Below are positions 36,484-44,795 of a stretch of DNA of 64,000 bases, piece after piece. This stretch comes from Burkholderia sp. BCC0322 (GTDB lineage Bacteria; Pseudomonadota; Gammaproteobacteria; Burkholderiales; Burkholderiaceae). Position 1 is the stretch's first letter; every line of letters begins with the position of its first letter. The position numbers were made by a program, and so were the translations under genes. The stretch covers positions 186,001 to 250,000 of the forward strand of contig NZ_CADFDU010000010.1 of NCBI RefSeq assembly GCF_902833045.1. Reading direction: 5' to 3'. The notes beneath the pieces are model-generated. The model had not been told where the DNA came from. It worked only from the letters and a program-made list of their open reading frames with translations, and made no database searches.

Positions 36484-37884
36484 TTACTCCGCTTCGGTGA
36501 CGTTCAGCGGCGTGGACAGCGCGCTCTTGCGCAGCCCCGGATGGCGGTGCAGCTCGATATACCCGGCCTGCGCGGCCGGCCCGCGCTTCATCAGTTTCAA
36601 CATGTAATAGATACCCGTTCCGAACACCAGGAAATACACGACCACGAAGATCAGCAGCGACACGCCAACCTGCTGCGCGCTGAGCGGCGCCACCGAATCG
36701 ACGGTGCGCAGCACGCCGTACACGGTCCATGGCTGCCGCCCGACCTCGGTGGTGATCCAGCCGGCCAGCAGCGCGAGGATGCCCGACGGCCCCATCGCCA
36801 CCACGAACCACTGGAACCAGCGCGTTTCATACAGGCGCCCGCCCCTTCTCAGCAGCAGCCCGAGCAGCGCGGTGAGCAGCATCAGCATCCCGAGGCCCGC
36901 CATGATCCGGAACGTCCAGAACACGATCGGCGAATACGGGCGGTCCTGCGGCGGGAATTCCTTCAAGCCGCGAATCTCGCCGTCCCAGCTGTGCGTGAGG
37001 ATCAGGCTGCCGAGGTGCGGCACCTGGATCGCATAGCGCGTGGTTTCGGCCTGCATGTCGGGCAACCCGACGAGGTTCAGCGCGGTGCCGCCCTTCTCGG
37101 TTTCCCACAGCCCTTCGATCGCCGCGATCTTCGCCGGCTGGTATTCGCGCGTGTTCAGCCCGTGCGCATCGCCGACGACGATCTGGATCGGCGCGAGCAC
37201 CAGCAACATCCACAGCGCCATCGAGAAGCTGCGCTTCACCGGCTCGTCGCGACGGCCCTTGAGCAGGTGCCACGCGCCGCACGCGGCGACGATGAAGCCG
37301 GCGACGATGAACGCCGCGATCGTCATGTGCACGAGCCGGTACGGGAACGACGGGTTGAAGACGACCTTGAACCAGTCGACCGGCACGACGAGGCCGTTCT
37401 CGATCTTGTAGCCCTGCGGCGTCTGCATGAAGCTGTTCGACGCGAGGATCCAGAACGTCGAGATCAGCGTGCCGACCGCGACCATCAGCGTCGCGAAGAA
37501 GTGGGCGCGCGGGCTGACGCGTTGCCAGCCGAACAGCATCACGCCGAGGAAGCCGGCTTCGAGGAAGAACGCCGTCAACACTTCATAGGTGAGCAGCGGG
37601 CCCGTGATGTTGCCCGCGACGCGCGAGAAACCGGCCCAGTTGGTGCCGAACTCGTACGCCATCACGACGCCGGAGACCACGCCCATCCCGAAGCCGATCG
37701 CGAAGATCTTCGACCAGAACTGGAACATCGATTTGTAGGCGGCATCGCCGGTGACGAGGTAGCGCCATTCCAGCACTGCCAGGAAGCTCGCCATGCCGAT
37801 GCTGATCGCGGGAAACACGATGTGGAACGACACCGTGAACGCGAATTGCAATCGGGCGAGATGGAACGCATCGAAGATTTCCAT
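36484..37884 (-). CDS. cydA: Cytochrome bd-type quinol oxidase subunit I (CIO type)
   Basis: A 466-residue heme-bearing subunit. The axial His of heme b595 is in FTVSFHIVFP, and the acidic pair Glu-x7-Glu lies in YEVLTAFFLEAGFLGVMLF. The quinol-oxidising loop keeps GDAHGLNTREYQPAKIAAIE and is of the short type, as in the cyanide-insensitive oxidase CioA, rather than the long-Q-loop E. coli form. The start is ATG 37884. The two genes form an operon with 3 bases between them, divergent from fdhD. Confidence 0.95.
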   Translation of the reverse strand: MEIFDAFHLARLQFAFTVSFHIVFPAISIGMASFLAVLEWRYLVTGDAAYKSMFQFWSKIFAIGFGMGVVSGVVMAYEFGTNWAGFSRVAGNITGPLLTYEVLTAFFLEAGFLGVMLFGWQRVSPRAHFFATLMVAVGTLISTFWILASNSFMQTPQGYKIENGLVVPVDWFKVVFNPSFPYRLVHMTIAAFIVAGFIVAACGAWHLLKGRRDEPVKRSFSMALWMLLVLAPIQIVVGDAHGLNTREYQPAKIAAIEGLWETEKGGTALNLVGLPDMQAETTRYAIQVPHLGSLILTHSWDGEIRGLKEFPPQDRPYSPIVFWTFRIMAGLGMLMLLTALLGLLLRRGGRLYETRWFQWFVVAMGPSGILALLAGWITTEVGRQPWTVYGVLRTVDSVAPLSAQQVGVSLLIFVVVYFLVFGTGIYYMLKLMKRGPAAQAGYIELHRHPGLRKSALSTPLNVTEAE

Positions 37885-38017
37885 GACCGTAATTTGCTCG
37901 TGGTTGTGAGGACGTACGCTCGAAGCAGGAAATCGCGCGACGGCTTGGCGACAACACATGCGAACACCAACGGTCACTCGCATGGCATCGAAGCGTGAAT
38001 GACGATATCGCGTTTGC

Positions 38018-38096
38018 AACGATACTCGCAATCGTTCGAGCGTGCGTCGAAACTGTGCTGCTTGCGCTGCCGAAGATGTGTGTACGGAAAACACAT
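38018..38096. promoter_or_regulatory. Inverted repeats in the cydA / fdhD divergent region
   Basis: AACGAT-N7-ATCGTT (38018-38036) and ATGTGT-N9-ACACAT (38076-38096) are two separate perfect inverted repeats in the 425-base divergent interval between cydA and fdhD. Both are plausible operators. No FNR-type TTGAT-N4-ATCAA box was seen. Confidence 0.4.
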
Positions 38097-38309
38097 TTCG
38101 TGCCGGCGGGACGGTCGGCTGTACTGCTTTCCGCGTGGCGGCGCTGTGCATCCGGCGTGCCCTTCATCCCCGCTAACATCCGCTGCAACGCCTGCCCACG
38201 GCCACGCCGAGCCCCTCGGCCACGCCCGCCCGGCAGCATCGAATCCCCTGGTCCGGCGCACGCGCCCGACCCGGCCGGGCAGCCGGCCGATCCGCCTGGA
38301 GAAAACCGC

Positions 38310-39176
38310 ATGGAGTCCTGCATCCGCCGCGACGATCCGACCGGCAGCACCGCGTGTCGTGTGACACGTCACCGTGCCGGCGACGCACGGGACACCGTCG
38401 ACCGTGTCGTCGACGAAACGCCGGTTGCACTCGTGTTCAACGGGATCGCGCACACGGTCATGATGGCGACCCCGATCGACCTCGACGTGTTCGGCCTCGG
38501 CTTTGCGTTGAGCGAAGGCATCGTCGAGCGCGCGTCGGACGTTTTCGACATCGAAAGCGAATACCGGGCCGGCAGCGCCGAAGTGCGGCTTACCGTATCG
38601 CAGCAGGCGTTCATGGCGATGAAGGCGCACCGGCGCGCGCTGGCCGGCCGCACCGGCTGCGGCGTATGCGGAATCGAAAGCATTGCGCAGCTCGACCTGC
38701 ACCCGCCGCGCATCGCCGCCGCCGGCGCGGCCGCCGGGATCGGCGCGGCATCGATCGCGCGCGCCGCGCGCACGTTGCCGGCCCGTCAGACGCTGATGCG
38801 CGAGACGGGCGGCATCCATGCGGCCGCCTGGTGCGACCGCGACGGCGACGTGCTCGACGTGTTCGAGGACGTCGGCCGCCACAACGCGCTCGACAAGCTG
38901 ATCGGCCGGCTCGCGCGGCGTCGTGCGAACCTGCACGACGGCTTCGTGTTCCTGTCGAGCCGGGCAAGCTACGAACTGGTGCGCAAGGCCGCGCGGGTCA
39001 GCATCCCGATGATCGCGACGATCTCGGCGCCGACGTCGCTCGCCATCGACATCGCCCGCGAAGCCGGCGTGCGGCTGCTCGGCTTCTGCCGCAACGACGG
39101 CTTCGTCGAATACGTGTCGCCCGACATCGCTCCCCTCTCTCATCCCGACCAACCGGCGCATCCGGCGCTTTCCTGA
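38310..39176 (+). CDS. fdhD: FdhD sulfurtransferase for formate dehydrogenase maturation
   Basis: A 288-residue protein that delivers sulfur to the molybdenum cofactor of formate-dehydrogenase-type enzymes. It has FGLGFALSEGIVERA and the conserved Cys pair motif GCGVCG (the sulfur-transfer site). ETGGIHAAAWCDRDGDVL and FEDVGRHNALDKLIG are typical of the family. GGAG lies 9 bases before the ATG. Its stop overlaps the moeA start by one base, giving translational coupling. The only formate-dehydrogenase-like oxidoreductase in the window is at 8.9 kb. Confidence 0.93.
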   Translation: MESCIRRDDPTGSTACRVTRHRAGDARDTVDRVVDETPVALVFNGIAHTVMMATPIDLDVFGLGFALSEGIVERASDVFDIESEYRAGSAEVRLTVSQQAFMAMKAHRRALAGRTGCGVCGIESIAQLDLHPPRIAAAGAAAGIGAASIARAARTLPARQTLMRETGGIHAAAWCDRDGDVLDVFEDVGRHNALDKLIGRLARRRANLHDGFVFLSSRASYELVRKAARVSIPMIATISAPTSLAIDIAREAGVRLLGFCRNDGFVEYVSPDIAPLSHPDQPAHPALS

Positions 39177-40390
39177 TGAAACCCCTGACCGATTTCGATA
39201 CCGCGCAGCAGCATTTCGCGAGCGCGTTCGCGCCGCTCGCGGCCACCACGTCCATCCCGGTCGCGCAAGCCGCCGGCCACGTGCTGGCCGCGCCGCTCAC
39301 CGCCGTGCTCGACCAGCCACCGGCCGACCAGAGTGCGATGGACGGCTACGCCGTGCGTCACGCGGATCTCGCGCAAGGCGAACCGCTGCACGTCGCGCAG
39401 CGCTGCTATGCGGGCGACACGCCGGCACCGCTGGCCCGGCGCACGGCCGCGCGGATCTTCACCGGCAGCGTGATACCGCCGGGCGCGGACACCGTCGTGA
39501 TGCAGGAGCACGCACGCGAGCAGGACGGCTGGGTCGCATTCGACGCGCCGCAGCGCAGCGGCTCGCACATCCGCCGCCGCGGCGAGGAAGTGCGCGCCGG
39601 CGACCTGCTCGTGCCGGCCGGCGTACGCCTGGGCGCGATGCATGTCGGCGTCGCCGCCGCGCAGGGATTCGCGCGCGTCGACGTGCGCCCCGCGCTGCGT
39701 GTCGGCATCCTGACGACCGGCGACGAGCTCGTCGCGTGCGGGCAGCCGCGGGCGCCGCAACAGATTTACAACAGTAACGCGCCGATGCTCGCCTCGCTGG
39801 TCTCGGGAACCGGCGCCGATGTCGCGATGAGCCTGCATGCGGCCGACACCGCGGCGGCCGTCGATCGCGCGCTGCGCGATCTGCACGCGGGGTGCGACCT
39901 GGTGATCTGCGTCGGTGGCGCATCGGTCGGCGACAAGGATCTGCTGCGCCCCTCGCTGGACGCGCTCGGCGCATCGTTCATCGTCGCCGGCGTGCGCATG
40001 AAGCCGGGCAAGCCGGTTGCACTCGCACGGCTCGACACGCGGCCGGTGGTGCTGCTGCCCGGCAATCCGGGTGCCGCGATGACGGCGTTCGCGCTGTTCG
40101 TCGCGCCGCTGATCCGCCGCCTGCAGGGGCGCGATACACGCGTACCGGACGTGCCGTCGCTGCCGATCGACGCCGACTTCGAACCGGATGCGCAGCGCGA
40201 ACGCTTCGTGCGCGTGCACTGCACGGTCGGCCTCGACGGCACGCCCGCCCTCGATACGCTGCGCCAGCAAGGCGCCGGCACGCTGCAGTCGCTCGTGCAG
40301 GCGAGCGGGCTGGCCCGGTTGCCGGCCGGGCAGCGCATCGCGTGCGGCGACGCCGTACCCTATTACGAATTCGCGCAGTGGCTCGCATGA
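39176..40390 (+). CDS. moeA: Molybdopterin molybdenumtransferase MoeA
   Basis: A 404-residue cytosolic enzyme that inserts molybdate into adenylylated molybdopterin. The conserved elements include QPPADQSAMDGYAVRHAD (substrate-binding Asp/Met-Asp), FTGSVIPPGADTVVMQE, LTTGDELV, YNSNAPML and VGGASVGDKDLL, plus KPGKPVALARL and LPGNPGAAM. Domain order and length match MoeA. The ATG overlaps the fdhD stop codon by one base, so the two form an operon. Confidence 0.95.
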   Translation: MKPLTDFDTAQQHFASAFAPLAATTSIPVAQAAGHVLAAPLTAVLDQPPADQSAMDGYAVRHADLAQGEPLHVAQRCYAGDTPAPLARRTAARIFTGSVIPPGADTVVMQEHAREQDGWVAFDAPQRSGSHIRRRGEEVRAGDLLVPAGVRLGAMHVGVAAAQGFARVDVRPALRVGILTTGDELVACGQPRAPQQIYNSNAPMLASLVSGTGADVAMSLHAADTAAAVDRALRDLHAGCDLVICVGGASVGDKDLLRPSLDALGASFIVAGVRMKPGKPVALARLDTRPVVLLPGNPGAAMTAFALFVAPLIRRLQGRDTRVPDVPSLPIDADFEPDAQRERFVRVHCTVGLDGTPALDTLRQQGAGTLQSLVQASGLARLPAGQRIACGDAVPYYEFAQWLA

Positions 40391-40619
40391 GCGCGACGCC
40401 GGACATTCGCCCGATCCGCGCCCTTCACCGCGCGGGCCACGCAGGCCGCCCGGCGAACTGTATTCCTGCAATTCGGGCGCGATTGTGTCCCTGCCGGAAA
40501 AACCCGGCGGACTATCCTCATGAAGAGGCTCGTCACGCGCCCTGCGCCTGCCCATCCGCACACGCACGGCCGACCGGCGACGTCCCACCGCTTACTTCTT
40601 GCAGGCCGACGAACCGATC

Positions 40620-41723
40620 GTGAATGCCATCGTTTCCGCCGCACCGGCCGCTGCCGCACTTTCCGGCGGCGCATCGCCCGGCGCTTTCCCCCGCACGTCC
40701 GACACGCTTGGCCGCCCGCTGCGCGACCTGCGCCTGTCCGTGATCGATCAATGCAATTTCCGCTGCGGCTACTGCATGCCGCGCGAAAGCTTCGGCGCCG
40801 ACTATGCATTCATGCCGTCGTCCGAGCGGCTGTCGTTCGCGCAACTGGAAAAGATCGCCCGCGCGTTCACGTCGCTCGGCGTCGAAAAAATCCGCATCAC
40901 GGGCGGCGAGCCGCTGCTGCGCCGCAACCTCGAAGCGCTGATCGAACGCCTCGCCGCGCTGACGACCGTCGATGGCAAGCCCGTCGAAATCGCGCTGACG
41001 ACCAACGGCTCGCTGCTGGCCGCGAAGGCGCGCACGCTGCGCGACGCGGGCCTGTCGCGCGTGACGGTCAGCCTCGATGCGCTCGACGATGCGGTGTTCC
41101 GCCGGATGAGCGACGCCGACGTGCCCGTGTCGCGCGTGCTGGCCGGCATCGAGGCCGCGCAGGCCGCCGGGCTCGCGCCGGTCAAGGTCAACGCGGTGAT
41201 CGAGCGCGGCGCGAACGACGACCAGATCCTGCCGCTCGTGCGGCACTTCCGGCAGTCGGGCGTGACCGTGCGTTTCATCGAATACATGGATGTCGGCGGC
41301 GCGAGCTTCTGGTCCGGCGACAAGGTCGTGCCGGCCGCGCGCATGCGCGAGCTGATCGACGCGCACTATCCGCTCGTGCTCGTCGGCGAACCGGGGCACG
41401 ACGCGACCGCGATCCGTTGCGCGCACATCGACGGCGCGGGCGAAGTCGGCTTCATCGCAAGCGTGTCGCATCCGTTTTGCGGCACCTGCTCGCGCGCCCG
41501 CGTGTCGGCCGACGGACAGCTCTACACGTGCCTGTTCGCGACGCAAGGCGCCGACCTGCGGCCGTGGCTCGACGACGCGGCGTCGATCGCCGACCTCGCC
41601 GCCGCCGTGCGCGAGCGCTGGACGCACCGCGACGACCGCTACTCCGAGCGCCGGGCCGCACGACCGGCCCGTGCGCCGGGCAAGACCTATCCGACCGTGC
41701 GCATGTCGCTGGTCGGCGGCTGA
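40620..41723 (+). CDS. moaA: GTP 3',8-cyclase MoaA
   Basis: A radical-SAM enzyme that converts GTP to the cyclic precursor of pyranopterin, the first step in cofactor synthesis. The N-terminal cluster motif is CNFRCGYC and the C-terminal second cluster uses CGTCSRARVSADGQLYTC. The protein ends in the essential Gly-Gly. The start is uncertain: GTG 40620 gives 367 residues with an unusual Ala-rich N-terminus of about 30 residues, and TTG 40599 is also in frame. Neither has a strong ribosome binding site. moaE follows 46 bases after the stop. Confidence 0.93.
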   Translation: MNAIVSAAPAAAALSGGASPGAFPRTSDTLGRPLRDLRLSVIDQCNFRCGYCMPRESFGADYAFMPSSERLSFAQLEKIARAFTSLGVEKIRITGGEPLLRRNLEALIERLAALTTVDGKPVEIALTTNGSLLAAKARTLRDAGLSRVTVSLDALDDAVFRRMSDADVPVSRVLAGIEAAQAAGLAPVKVNAVIERGANDDQILPLVRHFRQSGVTVRFIEYMDVGGASFWSGDKVVPAARMRELIDAHYPLVLVGEPGHDATAIRCAHIDGAGEVGFIASVSHPFCGTCSRARVSADGQLYTCLFATQGADLRPWLDDAASIADLAAAVRERWTHRDDRYSERRAARPARAPGKTYPTVRMSLVGG

Positions 41724-41769
41724 GGGGCCGCCGCGCGACACCGGACGCCCCGCTTACAGGAGAACCGTC

Positions 41770-42339
41770 ATGACGACCTTCACCGCATCCCGCGCCGGGC
41801 AGCCGGACGATCCGTTGCACGCCGGCAGCCCCGCTCCCGACGGCACGACCGACCTGCACCCCGAGCCGCCACCGTCGATTGCCGCCGGCTTTGAAGTGCG
41901 CGTGCAGCACGCGTCGATCGATGCCGGCGCCGAGCTCGCGCCGATCGTTCGCAATCCGAATGTCGGCGCGGTCGTGAATTTCCTCGGTGTCGTGCGCAAC
42001 GAAGGCGACGTCGACGACGTGATCGCGCTCGAGGTCGAGCACTATCCGACGATGACCGAACAGGCCCTGTGGAGCATCGTCGAGGAAGCCAGCGCACGCT
42101 GGCGGCTCGAAGCGATCAAGATCGTGCATCGGGTCGGGCGCATTCCGCTCGGCCAGGCGGTCGTGCTGGTCGTGGTGGCCGCCGCGCATCGGGGGTCCGC
42201 GTTCGATGCGTGCGAATTCCTGATGGACTTCCTGAAGACCCACGCACCGTTCTGGAAGAAGGAGATCCGCCACGACGGCGTATCCGGCTGGGTGGAGGCA
42301 AAAGCGCACGACGACCAGGCGATGCGGCGCTGGGGCTGA
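41770..42339 (+). CDS. moaE: Molybdopterin synthase catalytic subunit MoaE
   Basis: A 189-residue large subunit of MPT synthase, which adds dithiolene sulfur to precursor Z. It carries VGAVVNFLGVVRNEGDVDDV, LEVEHYPTMTEQAL and the active-site region RVGRIPLGQAVVLVVVAAAH, followed by KTHAPFWKKE with the catalytic Lys. It has an additional N-terminal extension of about 45 Pro/Asp/Gly-rich residues compared with the usual 150. ATG 41770 has AGGAG 7 bases upstream. The sulfur carrier partner moaD lies 53 bases downstream. Confidence 0.95.
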   Translation: MTTFTASRAGQPDDPLHAGSPAPDGTTDLHPEPPPSIAAGFEVRVQHASIDAGAELAPIVRNPNVGAVVNFLGVVRNEGDVDDVIALEVEHYPTMTEQALWSIVEEASARWRLEAIKIVHRVGRIPLGQAVVLVVVAAAHRGSAFDACEFLMDFLKTHAPFWKKEIRHDGVSGWVEAKAHDDQAMRRWG

Positions 42340-42391
42340 GCGCGCGCGCCGCGCCCTTACCGATTCCGCCGATTCCTTTCAAGACATCGCA

Positions 42392-42649
42392 ATGAAACTG
42401 ACGATCAAATACTTTGCAAGCATTCGCGAACAACTCGATCTCGACGAGGAAATCGTCGAGATCGATGCGCTCGAACTCTCCGTCGACGCGCTGCGCGACA
42501 TGCTGGCCGCACGCGATGCGCGCAGCGCGGAAGCGCTGCGGATGGACCGGCCCGTGCGCGCGGCCGTCAATCTCGAGATGGTGACGGGGGGATTCGTCGT
42601 GCGGGAGGATAGCGAGGTGGCATTTTTTCCGCCGGTGACGGGCGGCTGA
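42392..42649 (+). CDS. moaD: Molybdopterin synthase sulfur carrier MoaD
   Basis: An 85-residue ubiquitin-fold protein (MKLTIKYFASIREQLDLDEE) ending in the functional Gly-Gly that is thiocarboxylated for transfer to MoaE. Length is normal for the family. It is the third gene of moaA-moaE-moaD. The order, with moaE before moaD, differs from that in E. coli (moaD before moaE). Confidence 0.95.
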   Translation: MKLTIKYFASIREQLDLDEEIVEIDALELSVDALRDMLAARDARSAEALRMDRPVRAAVNLEMVTGGFVVREDSEVAFFPPVTGG

Positions 42650-42752
42650 CATCATGGTGTGCCGGAAGGCACCCGGCATGACATCGATCGCCCGTTGCGA
42701 TACGTGCGCATTGACGTCGCTTGTCAGCCGCTCGCGGCCCGGCTCGACAGGT

Positions 42753-42776
42753 AAAAAGCCGGCACAACGCCGGCTT
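42753..42776. terminator. Intrinsic terminator downstream of the MocR gene
   Basis: An 8-bp perfect stem (42756-42763 with 42769-42776, AAGCCGGC / GCCGGCTT) with an ACAAC loop. On the minus strand it is followed directly by TTTTT, a classical Rho-independent terminator ending the MocR transcript (gene ends 42811). On the plus strand it may also stop the moa operon, which ends 103 bases before it. Confidence 0.75.
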
Positions 42777-42810
42777 CGTCGTCGAAACGCAAGATGCTGC
42801 TCCCGCCTGC

Positions 42811-44235
42811 TCACCGCATGCACGCCGAGGCCAGCTTGCCGACCGTGATCACCGCCTGCTCGATCTCCGGCGACCACGGGCTGCTGTAGTTCAGCCGGAT
42901 GAAGTTCCGGTAGCTGTCCGTGATCGAGAACATGTAGCCGGGCCCGATCGTGATCCCCTGCTCCAGCGCGAGCTGGTACAGCCGCATCGCATCGACCGGC
43001 GCGGGCAGCTCGACCCACAGCACGTACCCGCCGGCCGGGCTCGAGATGCGCGTGCCTTCCGGGAAGAATCGCGACACCATCGCGCGCATCAGGTTCGCCT
43101 GCTGCGCATACGCCTTGCGAATCCGCCTCAGGTGATGCTCGTAGCCGTCGCGTTCGAGAAACTCCGCGATCGCGAGCTGCGGCAACGACGGCGTCGCGAG
43201 CGTGTTCAGGAATTTCAGCTTCTCGACCTGGTCACGATAGCGGCCCGGGAGCGCCCAGCCGATCCGGTACGCGGCCGTCAGGCTCTTCGAGAACGACGAA
43301 CAATGCAGCACGATCCCGCTGCGGTCGTAGGACTTCAGCGAACTCGGATGCGCATCGCCGAAATACAGTTCGTTGTACACGCCATTTTCGATCAGCGGCA
43401 TCCCGGCCTTCGCGGCGAACTCGACCAGCTCGCGCTTGCGCTCGTCCGGCATCTGGAAGCCGAGCGGGTTCTGGAAGTTCGGCATCACCATGCACGCGGC
43501 GATCGGCTGCGACTTCGCAATCGCCGCCAGCGCCGCGATGTCGATCCCGTATTCCGGATGCGTCGCCACCTCGATCGCCTTCATCCCCATCCGCTCGATC
43601 GCGTGCAGCATCGCGTAGAACGTCGGCGATTCCACCGCGATCGTGTCGCCCGGCTTCGCGACGGCCTGCAGGCACAGGTTGATCGCCTCCGTCGCGCCGA
43701 CCGTCACGATGATCTCGTTCGGGTCCACCGACATCCCGTTTTCCAGGTAGCGTCGCGCGATCTGCCGGATCAGCCGCGGATGCCCCGGCGGCAACCCGTC
43801 CGTCACGCCCCACAGCGACTTGTCGCGGCCGGCCGCATACGCGTAGCGGTTCAGCTTCTCGAACGGGAACAGGCTCGGGTCCGGATACGGCGAGCCGAGC
43901 GGCACCGCGTCGTCGGCGCCGATCGAGCGCAGCGTCGACAGCACCAGCCGGCTCACGTCGACCGACGACGAGATCGCGATCGGCTTCGACGGCCGCAGCT
44001 CGCGCACCGGCGCATGGCCGTCGTCACGCCGCAGGTTCACGAAATAGCCCGACTGCGGCCGGCTTTCGAGCAACCCGCGGCTTTCCAGCAGCAGATACGC
44101 ATGCAGCACGGTCGTGATGCTGATCCGGTGCTGCTGGCTCGCCTGCCGCACCGACGGAATCCGGTCGCCGTGCCGGTACACGCCCTGGCGGATCAGGCGC
44201 TCGATGTCGTCCGCGAGTTTTTCATAGAGCTTCAT
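42811..44235 (-). CDS. MocR/GntR-type regulator with aminotransferase domain
   Basis: A 474-residue protein with an N-terminal GntR winged helix (YEKLADDIERLIRQGVYRHG, RISITTVLHAYLLLESRGLL) fused to a fold-type I PLP aminotransferase-like domain. That domain includes IIVTVGATEAINLCLQAVAK and, with the PLP-lysine, CSSFSKSLTAAYRIGWA. Members typically regulate neighbouring genes in response to PLP or amino compounds. GGGAGG lies 7 bases before ATG 44235. It is divergent from a small ORF and a DUF4132 gene. It may regulate itself through the inverted repeat at 44495-44535. Confidence 0.9.
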   Translation of the reverse strand: MKLYEKLADDIERLIRQGVYRHGDRIPSVRQASQQHRISITTVLHAYLLLESRGLLESRPQSGYFVNLRRDDGHAPVRELRPSKPIAISSSVDVSRLVLSTLRSIGADDAVPLGSPYPDPSLFPFEKLNRYAYAAGRDKSLWGVTDGLPPGHPRLIRQIARRYLENGMSVDPNEIIVTVGATEAINLCLQAVAKPGDTIAVESPTFYAMLHAIERMGMKAIEVATHPEYGIDIAALAAIAKSQPIAACMVMPNFQNPLGFQMPDERKRELVEFAAKAGMPLIENGVYNELYFGDAHPSSLKSYDRSGIVLHCSSFSKSLTAAYRIGWALPGRYRDQVEKLKFLNTLATPSLPQLAIAEFLERDGYEHHLRRIRKAYAQQANLMRAMVSRFFPEGTRISSPAGGYVLWVELPAPVDAMRLYQLALEQGITIGPGYMFSITDSYRNFIRLNYSSPWSPEIEQAVITVGKLASACMR

Positions 44236-44494
44236 CGCGCGCCTCCCGCCGGCCTGCGCCGCCGTGCCGCCCTGCCGCGCGCGTCCGGCACGCACGTGTT
44301 CTGCCCGCCGACCGGGCCGTCGTGATTCCTGATCTTTCCCTCCGGTTTTGCCTTTTCCATCGCATTGGCTCGCTCTTGAAGATGCGCCAACAGGGTTCCG
44401 GTACAACGGGATCTGCGGCACTGTGCACTTGATGATGGAATCTTAAGAGCAGAACAGTTTGCGGCGAGAACACACATCGACCACGCGGACAAGA

Positions 44495-44535
44495 GTACAG
44501 TTCGGCGCGAATCGCGTATCGCGAGAAAACTGTAC
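44495..44535. promoter_or_regulatory. Inverted repeat, candidate MocR operator
   Basis: GTACAGTT (44495-44502) and AACTGTAC (44528-44535) are perfect inverted 8-mers 25 bases apart in the 446-base divergent interval. The centre contains a partial CGCGA/TCGCG repeat. MocR-type regulators often bind well-spaced repeats of this kind upstream of their own gene and a target. Confidence 0.5.
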
Positions 44536-44681
44536 GTCTTATGAAACAGCTGGACGGACGGGAGCCTTGCACGACATGGCCGGATCGTCCTGGAACGCCC
44601 GCCGCACGGCCTTTCGCCCGGCTGCATCAATTGGGGTGCAATACTGTGCGTCCGCACGGTTTTCACTGCCGGAGTCAGACC

Positions 44682-44795
44682 ATGCAATACACGATCGAAC
44701 AGGCATCCGCCGTCGGCGGCATGATCCGCGCCGCCTGGAAAGTACAGAAACGGCGCCGGAACGACACGTCCGCCATGGAGACCGCGGATGACTGA
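44682..44795 (+). CDS. Small basic protein coupled to the DUF4132 gene
   Basis: A 37-residue ORF, MQYTIEQASAVGGMIRAAWK onward, rich in Lys and Arg in the middle. GGAG lies 7 bases before the ATG and its stop overlaps the next gene's start by 8 bases, so it is probably translated and coupled to it. Function unknown; a leader peptide for the downstream gene is equally possible. Confidence 0.5.
   Translation: MQYTIEQASAVGGMIRAAWKVQKRRRNDTSAMETADD

Noticed and set aside
35266-37998. A 910-residue plus-strand reading frame over cydAB
   Set aside because: It is a shadow frame full of Arg/His/Glu runs opposite well-conserved cydB and cydA.
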